64,000 nucleotides of DNA, taken from contig NC_092675.1 in the NCBI RefSeq assembly GCF_964355755.1, positions 24,840,412 through 24,904,411 on the forward strand, read 5' to 3'. The position numbers were made by a program, and so were the translations under genes. Below, piece after piece: positions 37,401-63,400 of this stretch. Numbering within the stretch: position 1 is the first letter of the stretch; every line of letters begins with the position of its first letter. The stretch is from Antedon mediterranea. Taxonomy: Eukaryota; Echinodermata; Crinoidea; Comatulida; Antedonidae. Below the pieces are notes generated by a model that worked only from the letters and a program-made list of their open reading frames with translations, was not told the origin of the DNA and searched no databases.

Positions 37401-38546
37401 CTGATATCGATGATAATGTAAGTATATTGATTAAGTAATACGTTGTATGTGTATGGTCTTGTAAGTAATGACATGTTGATATTGTAGGTTGTATGACAGA
37501 AAGGAAACTTATAGTAGAAAGTACGGAGTTATAATAACTCGGTTCAGGCAAAATGTACATTGAAAAGGCCAGTAACTAATAGTTAGTAATTATCAGCCAT
37601 TGACTACCTTACGTCGATTTCCTGATTATTATTATTAGGCCTATTATATACCGTACATACTGTTTGTAGGGTCTAATGAGCATTGTATTGGAGCTAAGGG
37701 GAAAAATCAACTTATAGTTTTTAATTTAAAATGGTGGTATTCTTTTAGACAGTTTATTAATGAAATCTTATGTGTAACGGTAAAAATACTAATTGTTGAC
37801 ATAGGCCTAGAGTAATGTAAATGATTAAAAGCATAAGTCTGTCCTTATAACATAAGTCCCGTACTTAATTATGGTGCTGAAAATAATAGAAATACTGCAG
37901 TAAGTCTATACAACCATTACGTTTTCACTTTATTTGATTACCCCGTTGATTCCCTTTATTAAGTGACTTTCTAAAGTGTATTACTCATGGTTAATAAAAT
38001 ATGCGGTTAGCAATTATTATTGTGCCGTACTATTATATCAATGCGTTACAATGGTAGGAATATGATTTCATACAGTACAGTACGATGAGTAAAGGCAGTG
38101 GAATGCCACGTAGTGGTTAGGACTAGGACAAGAAAACAAAGTAGTCACATTAAAAAGTCTTTATAACGCGGGGAACCATGCATGACAAAGTGACGTTCCA
38201 GCTAGAGCTTTCCTAAGAATAAGGCCTATTAGCAGAATAAGACCGATTTGCCCATCTAACGATCGATTAGTGTGGTTTACCACGGGACTCCTGGTCGCTT
38301 TTTCTTAACATGGAGATTTTACATCAAGGTGTGGATTTAGAGTTGGCCGATACCCACCCGCCTTTCGGTAAAGTGCCAAAACAGTTTTAAATTCTCATTT
38401 CACTCATTTACGTAGCAAAATGCAACGTAAGATAGTCTAATATGTATTATAAAAAATGCTTTAAAATAGCTTACTTTTCCTGTAATGATTCTAGGCAAGA
38501 AGTTTATTTTACTTTCTTTCTCAATTTAATGTTTTATTTATGACAG
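34446..38546. other. Divergent upstream region of the TCAF-like and DOMON/b561 genes
   Basis: No coding exon found. The acceptor at 34446-34447 implies an upstream TCAF-like 5' exon; a minus-strand donor (CG followed by GTATGTTTAG) near 35958 is a candidate. For the plus-strand gene, an acceptor ending at 38546 abuts its ATG, so a 5' UTR exon must lie upstream. GATAAT followed by GTAAGTAT near 37417 is a candidate donor. The ORF at 36013-36333 (minus) has no recognisable features. Confidence 0.4.
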
Positions 38547-50138
<11,592 letters not shown>

Positions 50139-53025
50139 AAGCTTAACTAACATCGTGAAAAAAAAAAAGATCAAGAAGGTATAGGCCCTACGTTAGAAAA
50201 AATAGAATGATTTCATAGAGTACACAGTTTTCTCTTTTACACCTTCTTCATACTAGTTTAAGACATTTCTGTACATATTATATCAAAATTAAGTTACGAT
50301 TTAACTTATATTTTTGTTAAAAAAAAGGTAGAAAAAGAAAGTAGGTATTGGTCAAATGTAATCGGCCTAATACAGTTTTTAAAGTCATCTTGTGTAATCA
50401 TGAAAGATACCTCGCAAAATACTCGCCTGTTTCAAGTGCACAACACACAACTTTTGGTGCTTTGGAAAGATGCATACTTCGTCATATAAAATGAAATGAG
50501 ACTAAGCCCTCGAAACATGCGAGTAATTTTTACTTCTGCACATAATAGTATATTCATCATTATTATTTGACGGTAATTGCCTTAATCAATTACTTTGAAG
50601 TTTTGATGGACAAGGTATAAATAATAGGGCCTAAAGGCATTAAGGTGTATTTCATATCGCCAGGAATGAACTGCGTACAAAGGAACATTAAGTTGTTTCC
50701 TAAAATAAATCATAAATATTAATAACTAATGAATGAATGAGGAATCATAAAAAGTGAGTGCAGTTTGTTTTTAAATTTTTATGTATTTTTAAATCTTTCT
50801 TACCTTTTTTATTAACTTTTTATAACTTTTAAAATACTCTTTTCAAACGTTTATATTGTACTAATCAGTCAACTTAATAAATAGAACGACTCGTTTGAGT
50901 AGTTTCCATCGATCTTATCTTTTTTTTTAACGACGATGATGAACAAATAAACAACAAATAAAATACATACATATTTCGGGAAGCACTAACCATTAATCCG
51001 TGTGAAGCTATATTACACGATGCGTTTATTTATACTCATTTTCACATGTATTTAAATTACGTCTTTGCTATCCATTAGATAATTATGTACAGCGGGATAT
51101 CATACGTCCATGATGTGTCCTATTTGAATACCATTGTTGACGTCGCACCAACAAATTACATTTTTAAATGAGGCCCAAACAGATAAAGAAGAACAATTTG
51201 TTGTTGATTATTAAGGTGTTTGGTTCACTTGTATGACTTGCGTTGACTTGACGATTTGCAGCTCTACATCAGTGATTCGCGGCGATGAACTGGTTAGTCG
51301 GTGAACAGTTTGGTATGCGAACGTTTTTTTATTCGTGAAGAATGTTGAATTGAAATGCTGTTAAATGATTTTATTCTTCTTTATAAAAGTGCTCATCGGC
51401 GATATATTGTGATGAACGGTTTTTGTTTGGACACGGTGGTGTTAATAATAATAATAATAATAATATTTATTCGGCAAAAGTTCATAAAGTACATTTTACA
51501 ATTCATCTTGCCAGGAGCAAGTAATAGGCATGAGCCCAAACAGAAAACTGCTCTTACTCCATCATTACTTATAAAATACAAAAATAACAAAACTAAGTAG
51601 CACAAATTAAGTCAAAATAAAACAAAACAAAACAAAGTTATAATGAGATACACCAATTAAAAATAAGCTGCATTGAATAAACAATATAAACAATTACAGT
51701 ACAACTTAATATTTTGAGATCAAATGTTTGATGAGTTGGGCTTTAAAGTCTGAAATTGTAGCACATTGTTTAATTTCATTGGGATGGATTTTTGGTTCAA
51801 TGGAGGAATGTTTAGTCAGGAGACAAGAAACTTCAGGTTATACGTGTTTATTGTCTCTAGACATAGTACTGTACGAGAGTCGATGTTATCCATTAAGTTG
51901 GATTCGAACCGTTTCTTGAATGTAGACATGGATGTGTAATCTTATGAAATACATACACAATGATTGAGTTCATAATTGCTATATTTATTCAAAATAATGG
52001 GAATTTAACATAGTTTTGTTTCGCTCTGTGAAAAAGGAAAATAACATCGAGCGTTACCTTGCAAAATAAAATTAATTTCGACCATGAGTTACAGCATTAA
52101 TAAAAACCTTTAATTTACATCAGGGGAAGACTTACTCCTCTCTCATTTCATCAGACCTCATACAGTGTAAATAACAATGAAACTGGCTTTTTAGTGGCAT
52201 GGTTAAGAGTCTTTCTTACTAATCACTAATTGGTTAAAATCATGATTCTGCCAATAAAACAGATTTCATACGAGGCCTAAATTCAATTACAGTAAATTAA
52301 CTATAGAATTGCTTTAAATAATTAGTGGCTGAATAACACAGGAATATAATTGGTAACGTAAAATAAACAATATGTTAACATACAGTCAATAAAACGGAAT
52401 TTTACATAAAAATATACATCTATTATTTAATATAATACTATCTTACATATTGGAGGTGGTTATTAATAACATAATTCAATTCCAACTAATTTCGAAAGCA
52501 CCGTCCTTGCTTTACAAAGCGAAGCATGGTTTTGAGGTCCCCTCGCGACACATAAGGATAAATAGTGTAAATCCGCCGCGTTTTTTGTCACTATTACACC
52601 CACTGTAAACATGACAGACCGTTAAATAAAATACGAAATCAAATTTGTCAGCCTGCTCTGAATGAGCAATAGAGCATTTTTGTATAAATTTGTATTACTT
52701 AATGAATTGATACTTTTCCTATGTTAATGTTTTGATGTTTTTGTGTACTTTTTATACAGTATTTATGTAAATGCAATACTTTCAGCATCTGCTGCTTTTA
52801 TATGTTTTTTATACCGAAAAAAAAATAAATAAACGTCTGTTCTTCCCTATAAATCAACAGGAAAATTATTTAAAATAAGGCAATACTGTAAAATGGAAGC
52901 AACTAATGACATAACCGAGATAGGAATTATATATTACAAAATAATCAACAGGCTTTCGGTTAACACAGCTAGATTGCTATATAATAATATTATTGCTGTA
53001 CGCCTAAAATAAAACATTACAGATC

Positions 53026-53145
53026 TTAAGCTACACTACCAAACTAGTTTGATAAACAAATGTGGTAGTTATATGACGTCATCGTTTCCATATATGGGCA
53101 CATTACATTTTTTGTCACATAAAGTTTGATAGTGTAGGCAGAGCC
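53026..53145. mobile_element. Palindromic MITE, family A, copy 6
   Basis: CTACACTACCAAACTAG at the left and GTTTGATAGTGTAGGCAGAG at the right, with TGACGTCA in the centre and ATATATGGGCACATTAC in the inner arm. Confidence 0.78.
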
Positions 53146-53689
53146 TCTCCGCATACATTTTCGTACACTATCTTGTAAATATAGGCCTACTATATTATGT
53201 AAATATAAAATAGTATAAACAAATAACAATAACTAAAAGTAATGCAGTTCTGTTTGAGGAGGTTTACGGTCGTTCATGTTATCTAAAAAGACAAATTGCA
53301 ACTAGCTCAAATAAAAAAAAAAAGGTAGTGCAATTCAATCATTCAATTTTATCTGTACGTTACCTGTACGATTGAGGTATCCTGTACATTTTGAGCTAAT
53401 ATACCAATATTAAATATAGTAATATTAGGTAGTACTTTATTAATAACATATTTAAAATTTTAAACAATATATTTGACTTTATTGCCAATATTACTTTTTT
53501 CCACACTCAATATGGACATTATACAAAAAGAAAAAACAAACAATAAAAATTATATGACGATACAATATAGTTCTATGAATTTCTGTATAAGCAAGATGAA
53601 GAGTTCTACCACTAGAGAGAATGTGAAATATATATATATATTTTTTTATTACTCGTTGTTTATAGAGGGTGACCCTAAACAGCGTATGC

Positions 53690-54002
53690 TGACAATCAAG
53701 GGGCCCTCTTGATTGATTGAAATATATATTTATACTGGGCGACCTCTTCAGTCAAAGACTGGTCTCCCAGAGGGCCCAGTTATGTTAATACACCAGGGTA
53801 ACCCCCTACTCGTCTCGAAAGATGTACTAGGTTCCTTAAAGTGCACACGAGCCAGATGTGTACACTGAACCTATGGTTTATAGTCCTTATTCGAGAAGAC
53901 TCGTTCTACCACCATGGAGCGAGTGAGGTGCGAACCCTTGCCGATGTTAATATGGCAAAGCATTACGGTTCCACTGTCTTAATTGCTTGGCCACTCACTC
54001 AT
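53690..54002 (-). mobile_element. tRNA-derived SINE, family 2
   Basis: On the minus strand it begins GAGTGAGTGGCCAAGC with an A-box-like TGGCCAAGCAATTAAGAC. It continues AGACAGTGGAACCG and has a B-box GGGTTCGCACC (53927-53937). The body runs toward an AAGGGCC/GATTGATTG-containing end near 53700. No intact tRNA cloverleaf is evident. Confidence 0.6.
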
Positions 54003-54451
54003 AAAATAGGGAAATGGAAGATCATTTTGTATTGAAAGCAAAACATTGATGTTGAAGATTAGAGATATGTAAGCTGATTTATAGTTATAAATGAATACTA
54101 TAATTCTCTTACTAGTACAAATATTTCCTAAAAATTATCTTCTAAATTGACTTGCTTCAACAAAATAAGGAAAAATCGCTCATAAGCACAGTAATATTTT
54201 AAAACAACCATAAAGCAAGAGATATTTACAACATAAACCAGTTTGACTGCATTGTTTTGTGTACATAACCAACCAGAAATAAACACATGCTAGTCCAAAG
54301 GAAGTATGGTTAACATGTTAACATTTGTTTCTGAGAATTTTATTTATTTAAAAAATGATAAAATTGGCAAATTTTAGTCTCATTTTATGATGGAAAATGT
54401 ATTTATAAAGACTCATGGCAGCTGTATACAATATAAAGGTGGTGTGCTACA

Positions 54452-57400
54452 CTAAGAGGTTGATGATTCTTCTTTTGTTTTACTCTTTCTTGATTGTAAG
54501 TGATGGTTGTATACAAAGATTTCTCCATCTTCATGGAAATGCTGTAAAATGAATGAAACATATTATAACACACATGATTGTATTCTTGCAATTTGATTGG
54601 TCAATTAGGCACCTTGTGTAATTTGAAATTAGCCCTATCCCATGGAAAAGTGATATCTAATGGTAATAATGAACGGCTCTAATACACGTTCAGCTTTGTG
54701 TAAACATTTTAAAAATGTGTGCATGCGACGTCGACTGATTACATTCGGAAATCAACTTGCTCTGCGTCGATTACTTTTAACATAGATAGCTAAACAAGCA
54801 TATGAACAACATTTAGTGATTGAAATGGTATTGGGATGATAGGGAACTTTTTTAAAACACTCATTATTATGGAAAAGCAACCAACAAAGAACAAAATGAA
54901 CAAAATACCTTGTGTTGCCATGTAGTACCAGTTTCTTTTCGTTCTTTAGCCTCATTTCGTTGCCTTTGTTCAAGAAAATGCTTAGCTTCCGTGGCTTGAT
55001 CCATATCCTTTGATTTTAAATGAAGTGTTACGTCCTTCCATAGCCTGCAATTGCATTAATAAAACAAATAACAACCTAACATACAATGAACATACACCTG
55101 GATTGACCAGGTTTCTTCTCCATTTCACAACATTGTTATCACACCCACACTATACCAGGTATTTTGGCCACTCAGTCTTGCCGATTTTTATCACAAAAAG
55201 CTTGAAAACAATTTGCAAAAGATAAGAAGTTGAAAGTTTTGATATTTGGAACTCAAGAAATTGGACAATATCTTAAAGCACTTGTCATCATTAATTTATA
55301 TTTATGGATATTGCTGTGTACAACACACAAAGTACAATACACAACAATAAACAACACGTAATAATGATTATAAAATTAAAATCTAATCACAAGAGCTTCC
55401 CTAATTAAAACGACTTTTGTGTATAATGTGAAAAATATTTTACCTTCTAGATTCATATTCTCCTTGGTTTGGTAAGGGTTTCAACTTTTTCTTGATAATT
55501 TTCATTGATTTTGTGTCAACAAAAGGCACATCATATTTCTGTGAAAATAATATTTTTTCTTCGTATAGAATCAAAAACCTTCAAATAAATACAAGATTCT
55601 GTTTACAAATAACATTATTAATACATTTGTTACTATTCATTAACAGTACATTATACATTGAGAAAACACTGGTTATTATTATTGTTGGTTTCTGTATACT
55701 TATTATTATATACAGAATCTATGTTATTACCATACTGCTGATCACACCTACTGTACATGAAAGTATTGAAGACAAAGAGTAAAAACCAAACATTGAAGGG
55801 GACATGGAAACTGCCATTTCAATTAATTGCACAGATAGCAAATAATAAATACAAATTGATAAATAAAATTTTAAAAATCACTAATACTGATTGTACTGAT
55901 AAACAGTACAAAATGTCAGCCCTTAAACAACCTGGTATGCTTTTCACATAGCAGAAAAAAAATTCCTGCTATTGTTAAATACTCACCCCAGTTGATCCTT
56001 TAGAATACATCACCCCATTCCACTCTCCTTGAACCGATAAAATAGGTTTTTTACTATCAGAAACATGACTATACAAATACAAACATACATAGTATTTAAG
56101 ATTTTTTTTACAAAAATTTGGTTTGGTTTTAAACACTAATAATACTGTCAATTTTGGTAGTCTGAATATGTTTGTAATGGTAAAAAGAATTTGGGACCTT
56201 TTTGGACCTAAAGAAAAGTATAGATTTTTGGAGAGTTTAATATTCAAACATTATTCATGTACTTACAAAACTTCAGCTGTTATCCTATGCCTTTTACCCC
56301 CATAGAATGGTTTAGTGTGGAATGCCATCTGCGCAGAGAAACCAGTTTTATTGCATAGTATTTGACATTTACCTCCCATTTCAAACCATGGCACTGTTAG
56401 AATAGATCGACCATATCCACTTGGAAATGTCATTATGTAATCTTCTTCATGTTTGAGGTCAGAAACACAAGCTGAAAAAAAAACATGAATTATGTTAAGT
56501 GAAACTTGTGAACATGACACAGGTGGGTGCATAATATCAAAATATAACGCAATGTGGTGCATCTCACTAAATTAATGCACAAGCATGCCAAATGGATATA
56601 CTGTACAATAACAGGAAGGAGTTGTATATTACCTTGGCCAATCATATCAACTCCTATTGATAATCCTAAGAACTTAGATTTTGTCCAAAGATGAGCATTA
56701 AATGCCATTTGTGTGTTATAGCACTCAGCATAAAATGCAGATACTACAAGAAAAAAATGATATAATATTGATTAAATCTATAATCAAAAAAGTGTAACTG
56801 AAACCATGAAATAAAAAACATGAATTTCTCTAAAAATGGTGAAATACTGTTATTCAGTAGTTATAGGTAGTAGAAGCTGATGATAAGATCATGATACCAT
56901 ATCAAGTCACTCTCCAGAAGATGAGAAACAAGCGAACAAAAGTTGGTGGGTAATTTTTGAAATAGTACATAAATAAAAATGTAAAGTAAAATAATCATAA
57001 TATTTGTGTACAACAAAATAGGAATTTTACTTCATCTGTAATTTGAACTATCCTCTCACTGATAATAAGAAAAAGCTAATTTTTTTTTAAAACGATTATG
57101 TAACACACAAAGAAATCCAACAAAATATGAAACATAGATAATTTTAGATTGATAATTATTAGTAAGAATGTATGAATAAGAGAAAGAAAGTAAAAAGGAC
57201 TCACTTGGAGGGTGATGAGACACTTGTTCCCCAATAAAAGAAACTGTGTTTTTAGGAGCCCATGGAACTGGTCCATCTGTTGTTACATCATTCTAATAAA
57301 GAAAAACATATTACACTATTGTGAACTATTTTGTGATCTAATTGTGATGTGGTATTTGTGTATGACATTTTTGCAATCTTTGCAACAGGTAGTCATTTGT

Positions 57401-60400
57401 ACTGCTCAATGTGTAGCAGTAAGGTAGCCTTTCTGGCAAAATTATTCCCTTAGCAGCCAAAAAGGCGTATAAATGCTCCATTTTCTCCACTTGGGATATT
57501 TGTTCGTTTGATCGGCAACAAATGCATCCTGCATGGAAGGCCAACGCATACCAAGGCAGAATTTGTATAATTCTCTTCGTCAGATCATCTAGAGTTGTTG
57601 GGGTTAGGTTTGGGAATGTAGTGAAGATTTCAAACTAAGCCCCACCGAGTTCGGGGGAAGGTGAAGGTGAGCAGGGGAGAATGCTGAGTTTGAACCACTC
57701 ATAGGGAGGGGTTGAGTTGGCTATATGATGTAATGGGAGAGGGTGGTTACACACTCTGCAGCGGGTATCTTTTCTAGTAATATATAAAGGAAAACTGACT
57801 CTTTATAAAATATATTTTGTTACATTCTCCGATATACAATAGTTCAGGCCTTTAATATGAAATGAATTATACCTTATCTGTATTTTCGGGGTCAACATCC
57901 CAGTAACAAAGAAATGTTTCGCCAATTATTGGATTGTAGGGTTTCTTAGCAACAGATCCCTTGCGTCCTGCATGGAAGGCAGAGACATACCAACGTAGAA
58001 CTTGTATCATTCTCTCCTTTGGATCATCTAGAGTTGAGATTCTAAATGAATCAAAATAGCTAATGACGTGTGTTACCAGTGATAATCTACAGTACTGAAT
58101 ACAATAATTAACATTCTGAATTTGAATTTTGTTAAAAACCATATTCGAGTTAATTATCTAATAAATCTTTTTTCTCATACTAGTCAAGTCAATTTATTGT
58201 CATTTGTAAACATAAAAAACATTTACATTGAAATGAATTTTAACGGTTTTGGAACAACAAATAAATAAAACGAACTTAAACTATATGGTGAAACTATTCC
58301 CCAACGGACACCATCCCGGTATTTCTAGATCTGGCTTCGGGGTTGGTAAAAAACTAAGCCCCGCCGGACCCCATTCCGGTATTTCAAGGTTTCGGGGTTG
58401 GTAAAAAACTAAGCCCCACCGGACACCATTCCGGTATTTCTAGGTTTCGGGGAAGCACAAACTTAACGTAAACATGTGTCATTAATTGCACAGATTGCTG
58501 TTGTGTAGAAAGAAGAAACTGACCTATTAGTTTTTGCAAGTATCGATCTAAATTTGTTACTGTGAGACATAATTTGGAAATAAAATACAATAGAGTATTT
58601 CGGTACAAAACATGTGCGATTAAGTCTTAAGAAAAATTCTCTTACGTTGAAAAAAGATCTGGATGAGCAAAGAAGTCTGCATACATCTCTAAAGCTGATC
58701 TAGTCTCTAATATGAAGGTAGGAAGCACAACTTTGGTTAAATCCATCCCAAGGCGAACTTGTGACAGCAGATGCGTGATAACGCTTCCATGCTTCTCGCA
58801 GTCAATTACTGAAAAAAGGGGGTTAAGGGATTTAGTCATTTCATCTGTATTTCCTAATTTAAAGTGTTTGATAAAAATTATATAGAAATTTAAAATTTCT
58901 TTTGTAGAGAATAAAATTATTTTATCAAAATGTAGAATTTTTTTTTTTTTAAATAAATAAAAATAGTTACCATCATCTTCATCTTCAGATTCATCATATT
59001 TTGAGAAAGATTCTGTTCTTTCCTTTTCAGCACCATTCAGTCTTTTGGTAACTTCTTCATCACTGAAAACGATATATATATATATATACAAATAATGAAT
59101 GTTTATGAGTGCAAATGGCGCAAATAATTATATTAAATTATAATAAATATTATAATAATAGGAGGTAAAAGATGAAAGATTATATTTGATTTTTCATTTT
59201 CACAAAATGAAATTTGCCTTTACTCTCTGACTCAATCACTTTTCAATTGCTTTATATATAGATTTTTTAATCACTGTACTATAATTGTCAGAATAAAAAT
59301 TTACCTCTGATACTCATCAACATCAAAAAATTCTTCATCTTCACTACTTGAGTATGACACGGTGGGAATTAAGTCAGATCGGATCTGTGTTCTTATAGGT
59401 GATTCTATACTAGACTGCTCCATTCTTAATGGTTGGGCTGTTGCAGAATCATTTTGATGGTTACCTATAAATAACAATTTACAGATTACTGGAGTAAAAC
59501 CTTTTCATAATTTTCTTCCTTCAACCTAGTTTAAAGCTCTGTCTACACTATCAAACTTTATGCAAAAAAAAAAATTGTGATCTGCCCATATATGGACATG
59601 ATGATGTCGTATCACTACTATATTCAGATATATCACTACCATATTTGGGCATATCACAGACTCAGAGTCTAACACCTGAAGATTGAGGAGGTATTTTTAT
59701 CTCTCTCTGATGAAACAGTCTGTAGTGTTAATTAATATGTTGAAATATTTTTCATTTATATTGCTCTACCTCTGTATCAAGCACTCTTATTCATGATCTG
59801 GATCAAGTCTACCATGCAAATACATTATTGAGGTAGAAATTTTGCTTAAAATACCTGAGGTGGTAGATCGTCTCAATGAGCTTGGATTATCAGCAGAGCT
59901 TGCCTCATCTTCCAAATCAGACTGGATTATTCCGTTCATTGGATATAAGGTAGTCTAAACAATACAATCATAAATACAATTCATTATATACAAAATTAAA
60001 CTCTATCTAGATAGATTTCATATATGACAGATTGTTATCCCACCTCCAAAATTGTTAACTATATTTCTTGGACAGGTCGTAGGTCAAACACAGTATTATA
60101 TCAATGTCAATATTTAAAGTAATATGGTGCATGGATAAAAATTGTTTGTATATAGGCGAGTGACCTTTGAACCTTAGTGGTCTATGGTAGAATATCTATT
60201 ATATTATAATGAAGTATGTATAATGAGTAATAAAAGAAAGGTTCTTTACCTTGGCAACTTGTAAAAGTACAATAGCTTGTTTAATGGATTCTATCATATT
60301 CTAAAGAAATTAGAAATAATATTTAATCAGTAAAAATAGAAGATTAATTAATTGCTTTAAAATAAAAAATAAAAATATTTTTGAATAAAAAAGAATATTA

Positions 60401-63400
60401 AAAACTTTTTTATTTTGTTTTAACATCTTTTTTTGACCAACACATTGACTGAGGGGTCATTTGTGACATGTTTTTGTAATGTTAAGTTGACTGACAATAT
60501 AATATAATGTTTAATATTGCTGTCAACACGTCCCAGATGAATAACACCATGCGCAAAAGGTGATTATATCATAATTGTACGTACACTTGTGTGTCAACAT
60601 GAATTTCCACCTCAATCAAAACATTCATACGACGAGTACCAGTGCAGACAATGTGGGTGTTAACATACTGCATGTTCACTCAAATAAAAAAGTCCAGGCT
60701 AATACCTTAGCTGTTGACAGAACCTGTTCTTGATCTACATTTTCCTGATCTGTTTGTACAGTCTGCATCTTAGCTTCTAGAGATTCTGCTTGATTTATAA
60801 GTAACTGGAGGTAAGCATCAGCTTCAGTTAACTTGCGTTCAAAATCATTAATTGATGATGTATTCTTTGGTAATTTAAACTAAACAGAAAACAAAAGGTA
60901 CAAAATGTGTTTGTATTATTCTTCCTTGATTTGTAAAATAACAATTTAAATAATGGAACTTTGTAGAAAAACAAATATGTTGTAAGGGCGTGTGGCGCAG
61001 TGTGACGTTCGACTACTGATCATGAGATCGAGGTTCGAATCCAACTCTCGCCACATTGCTTGTATCCTTAGGCAAGATACTTTACTTACGTTTGCCTCTC
61101 TCCATCCAGGTGTATAAATGGGTACCCGGTTAGATCAAGACACAACTTTGCACTGATTACTAGTTGCATTATGGGAGCATGTTTCCATAGGTGTTTGATC
61201 AGGAAAAAATGACTGGGGTAATAATGTTTAGCGCTTAGAAGTTTGACAACATTAGGCGCTATATAAATCCAGGATATTATTATTATTAAATAATCATGTG
61301 TAGTTTGTTTCAATTATTATGGTGTTATTTATTCTATATATGGTTGAAAATGTTTCATAAAACATTCTAAACAAGAGTGAAAAAGTCTACTGAAAGTTAA
61401 GAAACATATTACAAATTTCATAATGGCAGAACATATAAAACTGATCGTTAAGAACATTACCTTCACCTCTAACTTTTCTCTATGTTCATCAACCGAGAAT
61501 TCTGTGGCACGATATTGCCATTTTGCAAGGTAAGCTGCAGGAAGCATGCTAATTTGCAATTGTAACTTAAAAGCTATGGCAAATATTTTTTCCAGATATG
61601 ATTTGATAAAATGAACTTGTGCAATACAATCTGAACAAGTTGACAGTCAATCAGGCTTCCATAAATTCAGTAAAAGACTTACAAAAGAACTATCAGTAAC
61701 TTATTTCAATTTGGATTCCTTTAAAAGAAAAGAGTACTTAACCACTCAAACCACGAAAGAAGTATTTTATAATACTGTAATCCACCTAGCCATAATCAAT
61801 ATGACAATAGTCAACTAACTAAAACAATTTCAAGCAAGCCTGTCAAGAAATAATGGCATTGAGTAACATTGTAGATAATTTGCTGAAAGGTTGTCAAAGA
61901 GACACTACCACAATCCTGTCTGTGTACTGGTTTATCAGTATATACAGGTGATCCATACCATACTGTCAAAATATCCAAAATGAAAGATTTCTTTGAATAA
62001 CCGAATGAAAATAACAATAGTGATGGTAGTGCATTGATACAGAGGTACAGAGGCTACTAATGAATTCATACAGTATATATCCACAAAAGGTCAGAAACAG
62101 GACCAATGAAAGGCATTGGCTAATCATATTTATGAACTCTGTACTTTTACAAATGAAGGACTCATAAAAGCTGTCATATATTAACTATTAACAAATGCAA
62201 TACCATCAAGAAAAAGATAAAATAATCACTATGGCTATATGACAAGTAGGAATGCAGAACAAGTTAAAGATACTATATTCCTGTACATTTTTCCAATCTA
62301 ATTTAAGGTCACAAACTGTATTTTATTTTAAAGTATATATATACTATGAATGAGCCTATTATTACGATCAATTGTGTTGTTTTTATGGTTAAAATGTGAT
62401 TTAAGCAGCTGGCTATGAATACCACATGCATGGATTGATATTTTTGTTATTGCTTCTGTAAATGAACAAATGGAATAACAAACTGCATGATATGCATTTA
62501 TAGAGCATATAAAATATAAACTGCATAAGAACTTTATTGAAACAGTTCACACTATAAATAATCAGCATTTTGAACAAGTTTAGCTGAGGAAAAGAGATTA
62601 GATATTAGCAGTAATACCTGATGCATCCAAAAAAAATTCTCATTGTGCTGTACTTACTGTACAATTATGGTAGATTAAAGCCTAGAAGTGATGGTGTTTG
62701 GCCCAAACTAATTATTGTTAAATCGCAATCTCTAGTTAGGAGACTCTAAGGAATCCATAGTTGGCGAAAATCGTTAGCATTATCAAAAATGCAAGGGGTT
62801 CTGGGTCTCGTTACTGCAGATGTCGGCAACTGCTAATCAAATAACCATTATTTTGCGTTGCATATCAATAACAAGTATTAACTGAATTAAAATGGCGAAT
62901 AATTTGGGTGCTTTTGACCATTATTTTAATGCTGCAATTTAACCAGTTACTGAAAATTTAACCTGTTTCTGATGCCAAGAAGTTGGAGTTAATTTATTTA
63001 CACGGTTACTGGTATTTAGGAGCAGAAACAGAACCTTTGATTCATCAATATGAAAGGGTTAAAAAGAGTGCAAATGCTTACCAGATATTGCTGATGTGAA
63101 TGCCTAAGAATAATATCCTCTAACGCCTTCACCCATTGACCTCTTTCATCTGAATCTCGAGCTGATAATAAATAAATAATAATATAAAATATAATTATAC
63201 TTATTGCATGAGAAAGTTATGCACTAAAGCCAATTTGATAAGTTTTAGCTATATAATCCTCACTGGCTCAAAGCACTCATCAACAATTGCTCTGGTGGTG
63301 GTAGAACTTGGTCTTTATTTTAAGGACTGGAGGTCCAGTGTACTGTACACATCTGCACTTTAAAGCCTAGGCCTAAATGCTAGTGTAGAAAGGCAAATTA

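Larger units (their letters stand above)
50139..54451. other. Convergent intergenic region between the b561 and ORP9-like genes
   Basis: Holds the 3' UTR of the plus-strand gene, with AATAAA near 50704. About 51440-51600 looks like the tail of an old retroelement: an AAT run, then TTCATAAAGTACATTTTAC. MITE copy 6 and a SINE are listed separately. TTTATT near 54341 can serve the minus-strand gene as poly(A) signal. I see no protein-coding exon. Confidence 0.45.

Noticed and set aside
53920-54002. tRNA gene on the minus strand
   Set aside because: Box-like motifs only, spaced and paired as in a degenerate SINE head rather than a tRNA.
60985-61060. tRNA gene on the plus strand
   Set aside because: A and B boxes are present, but the acceptor stem does not close and a SINE body follows; a related copy is at 42515-42800.
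61470-61555. Possible extra ORP9 exon reading [21 protein letters not shown] with a donor after VK
   Set aside because: No start consistent with the flanking phase-0 junctions gives a length divisible by three, and the exons either side join without it in the expected protein order.
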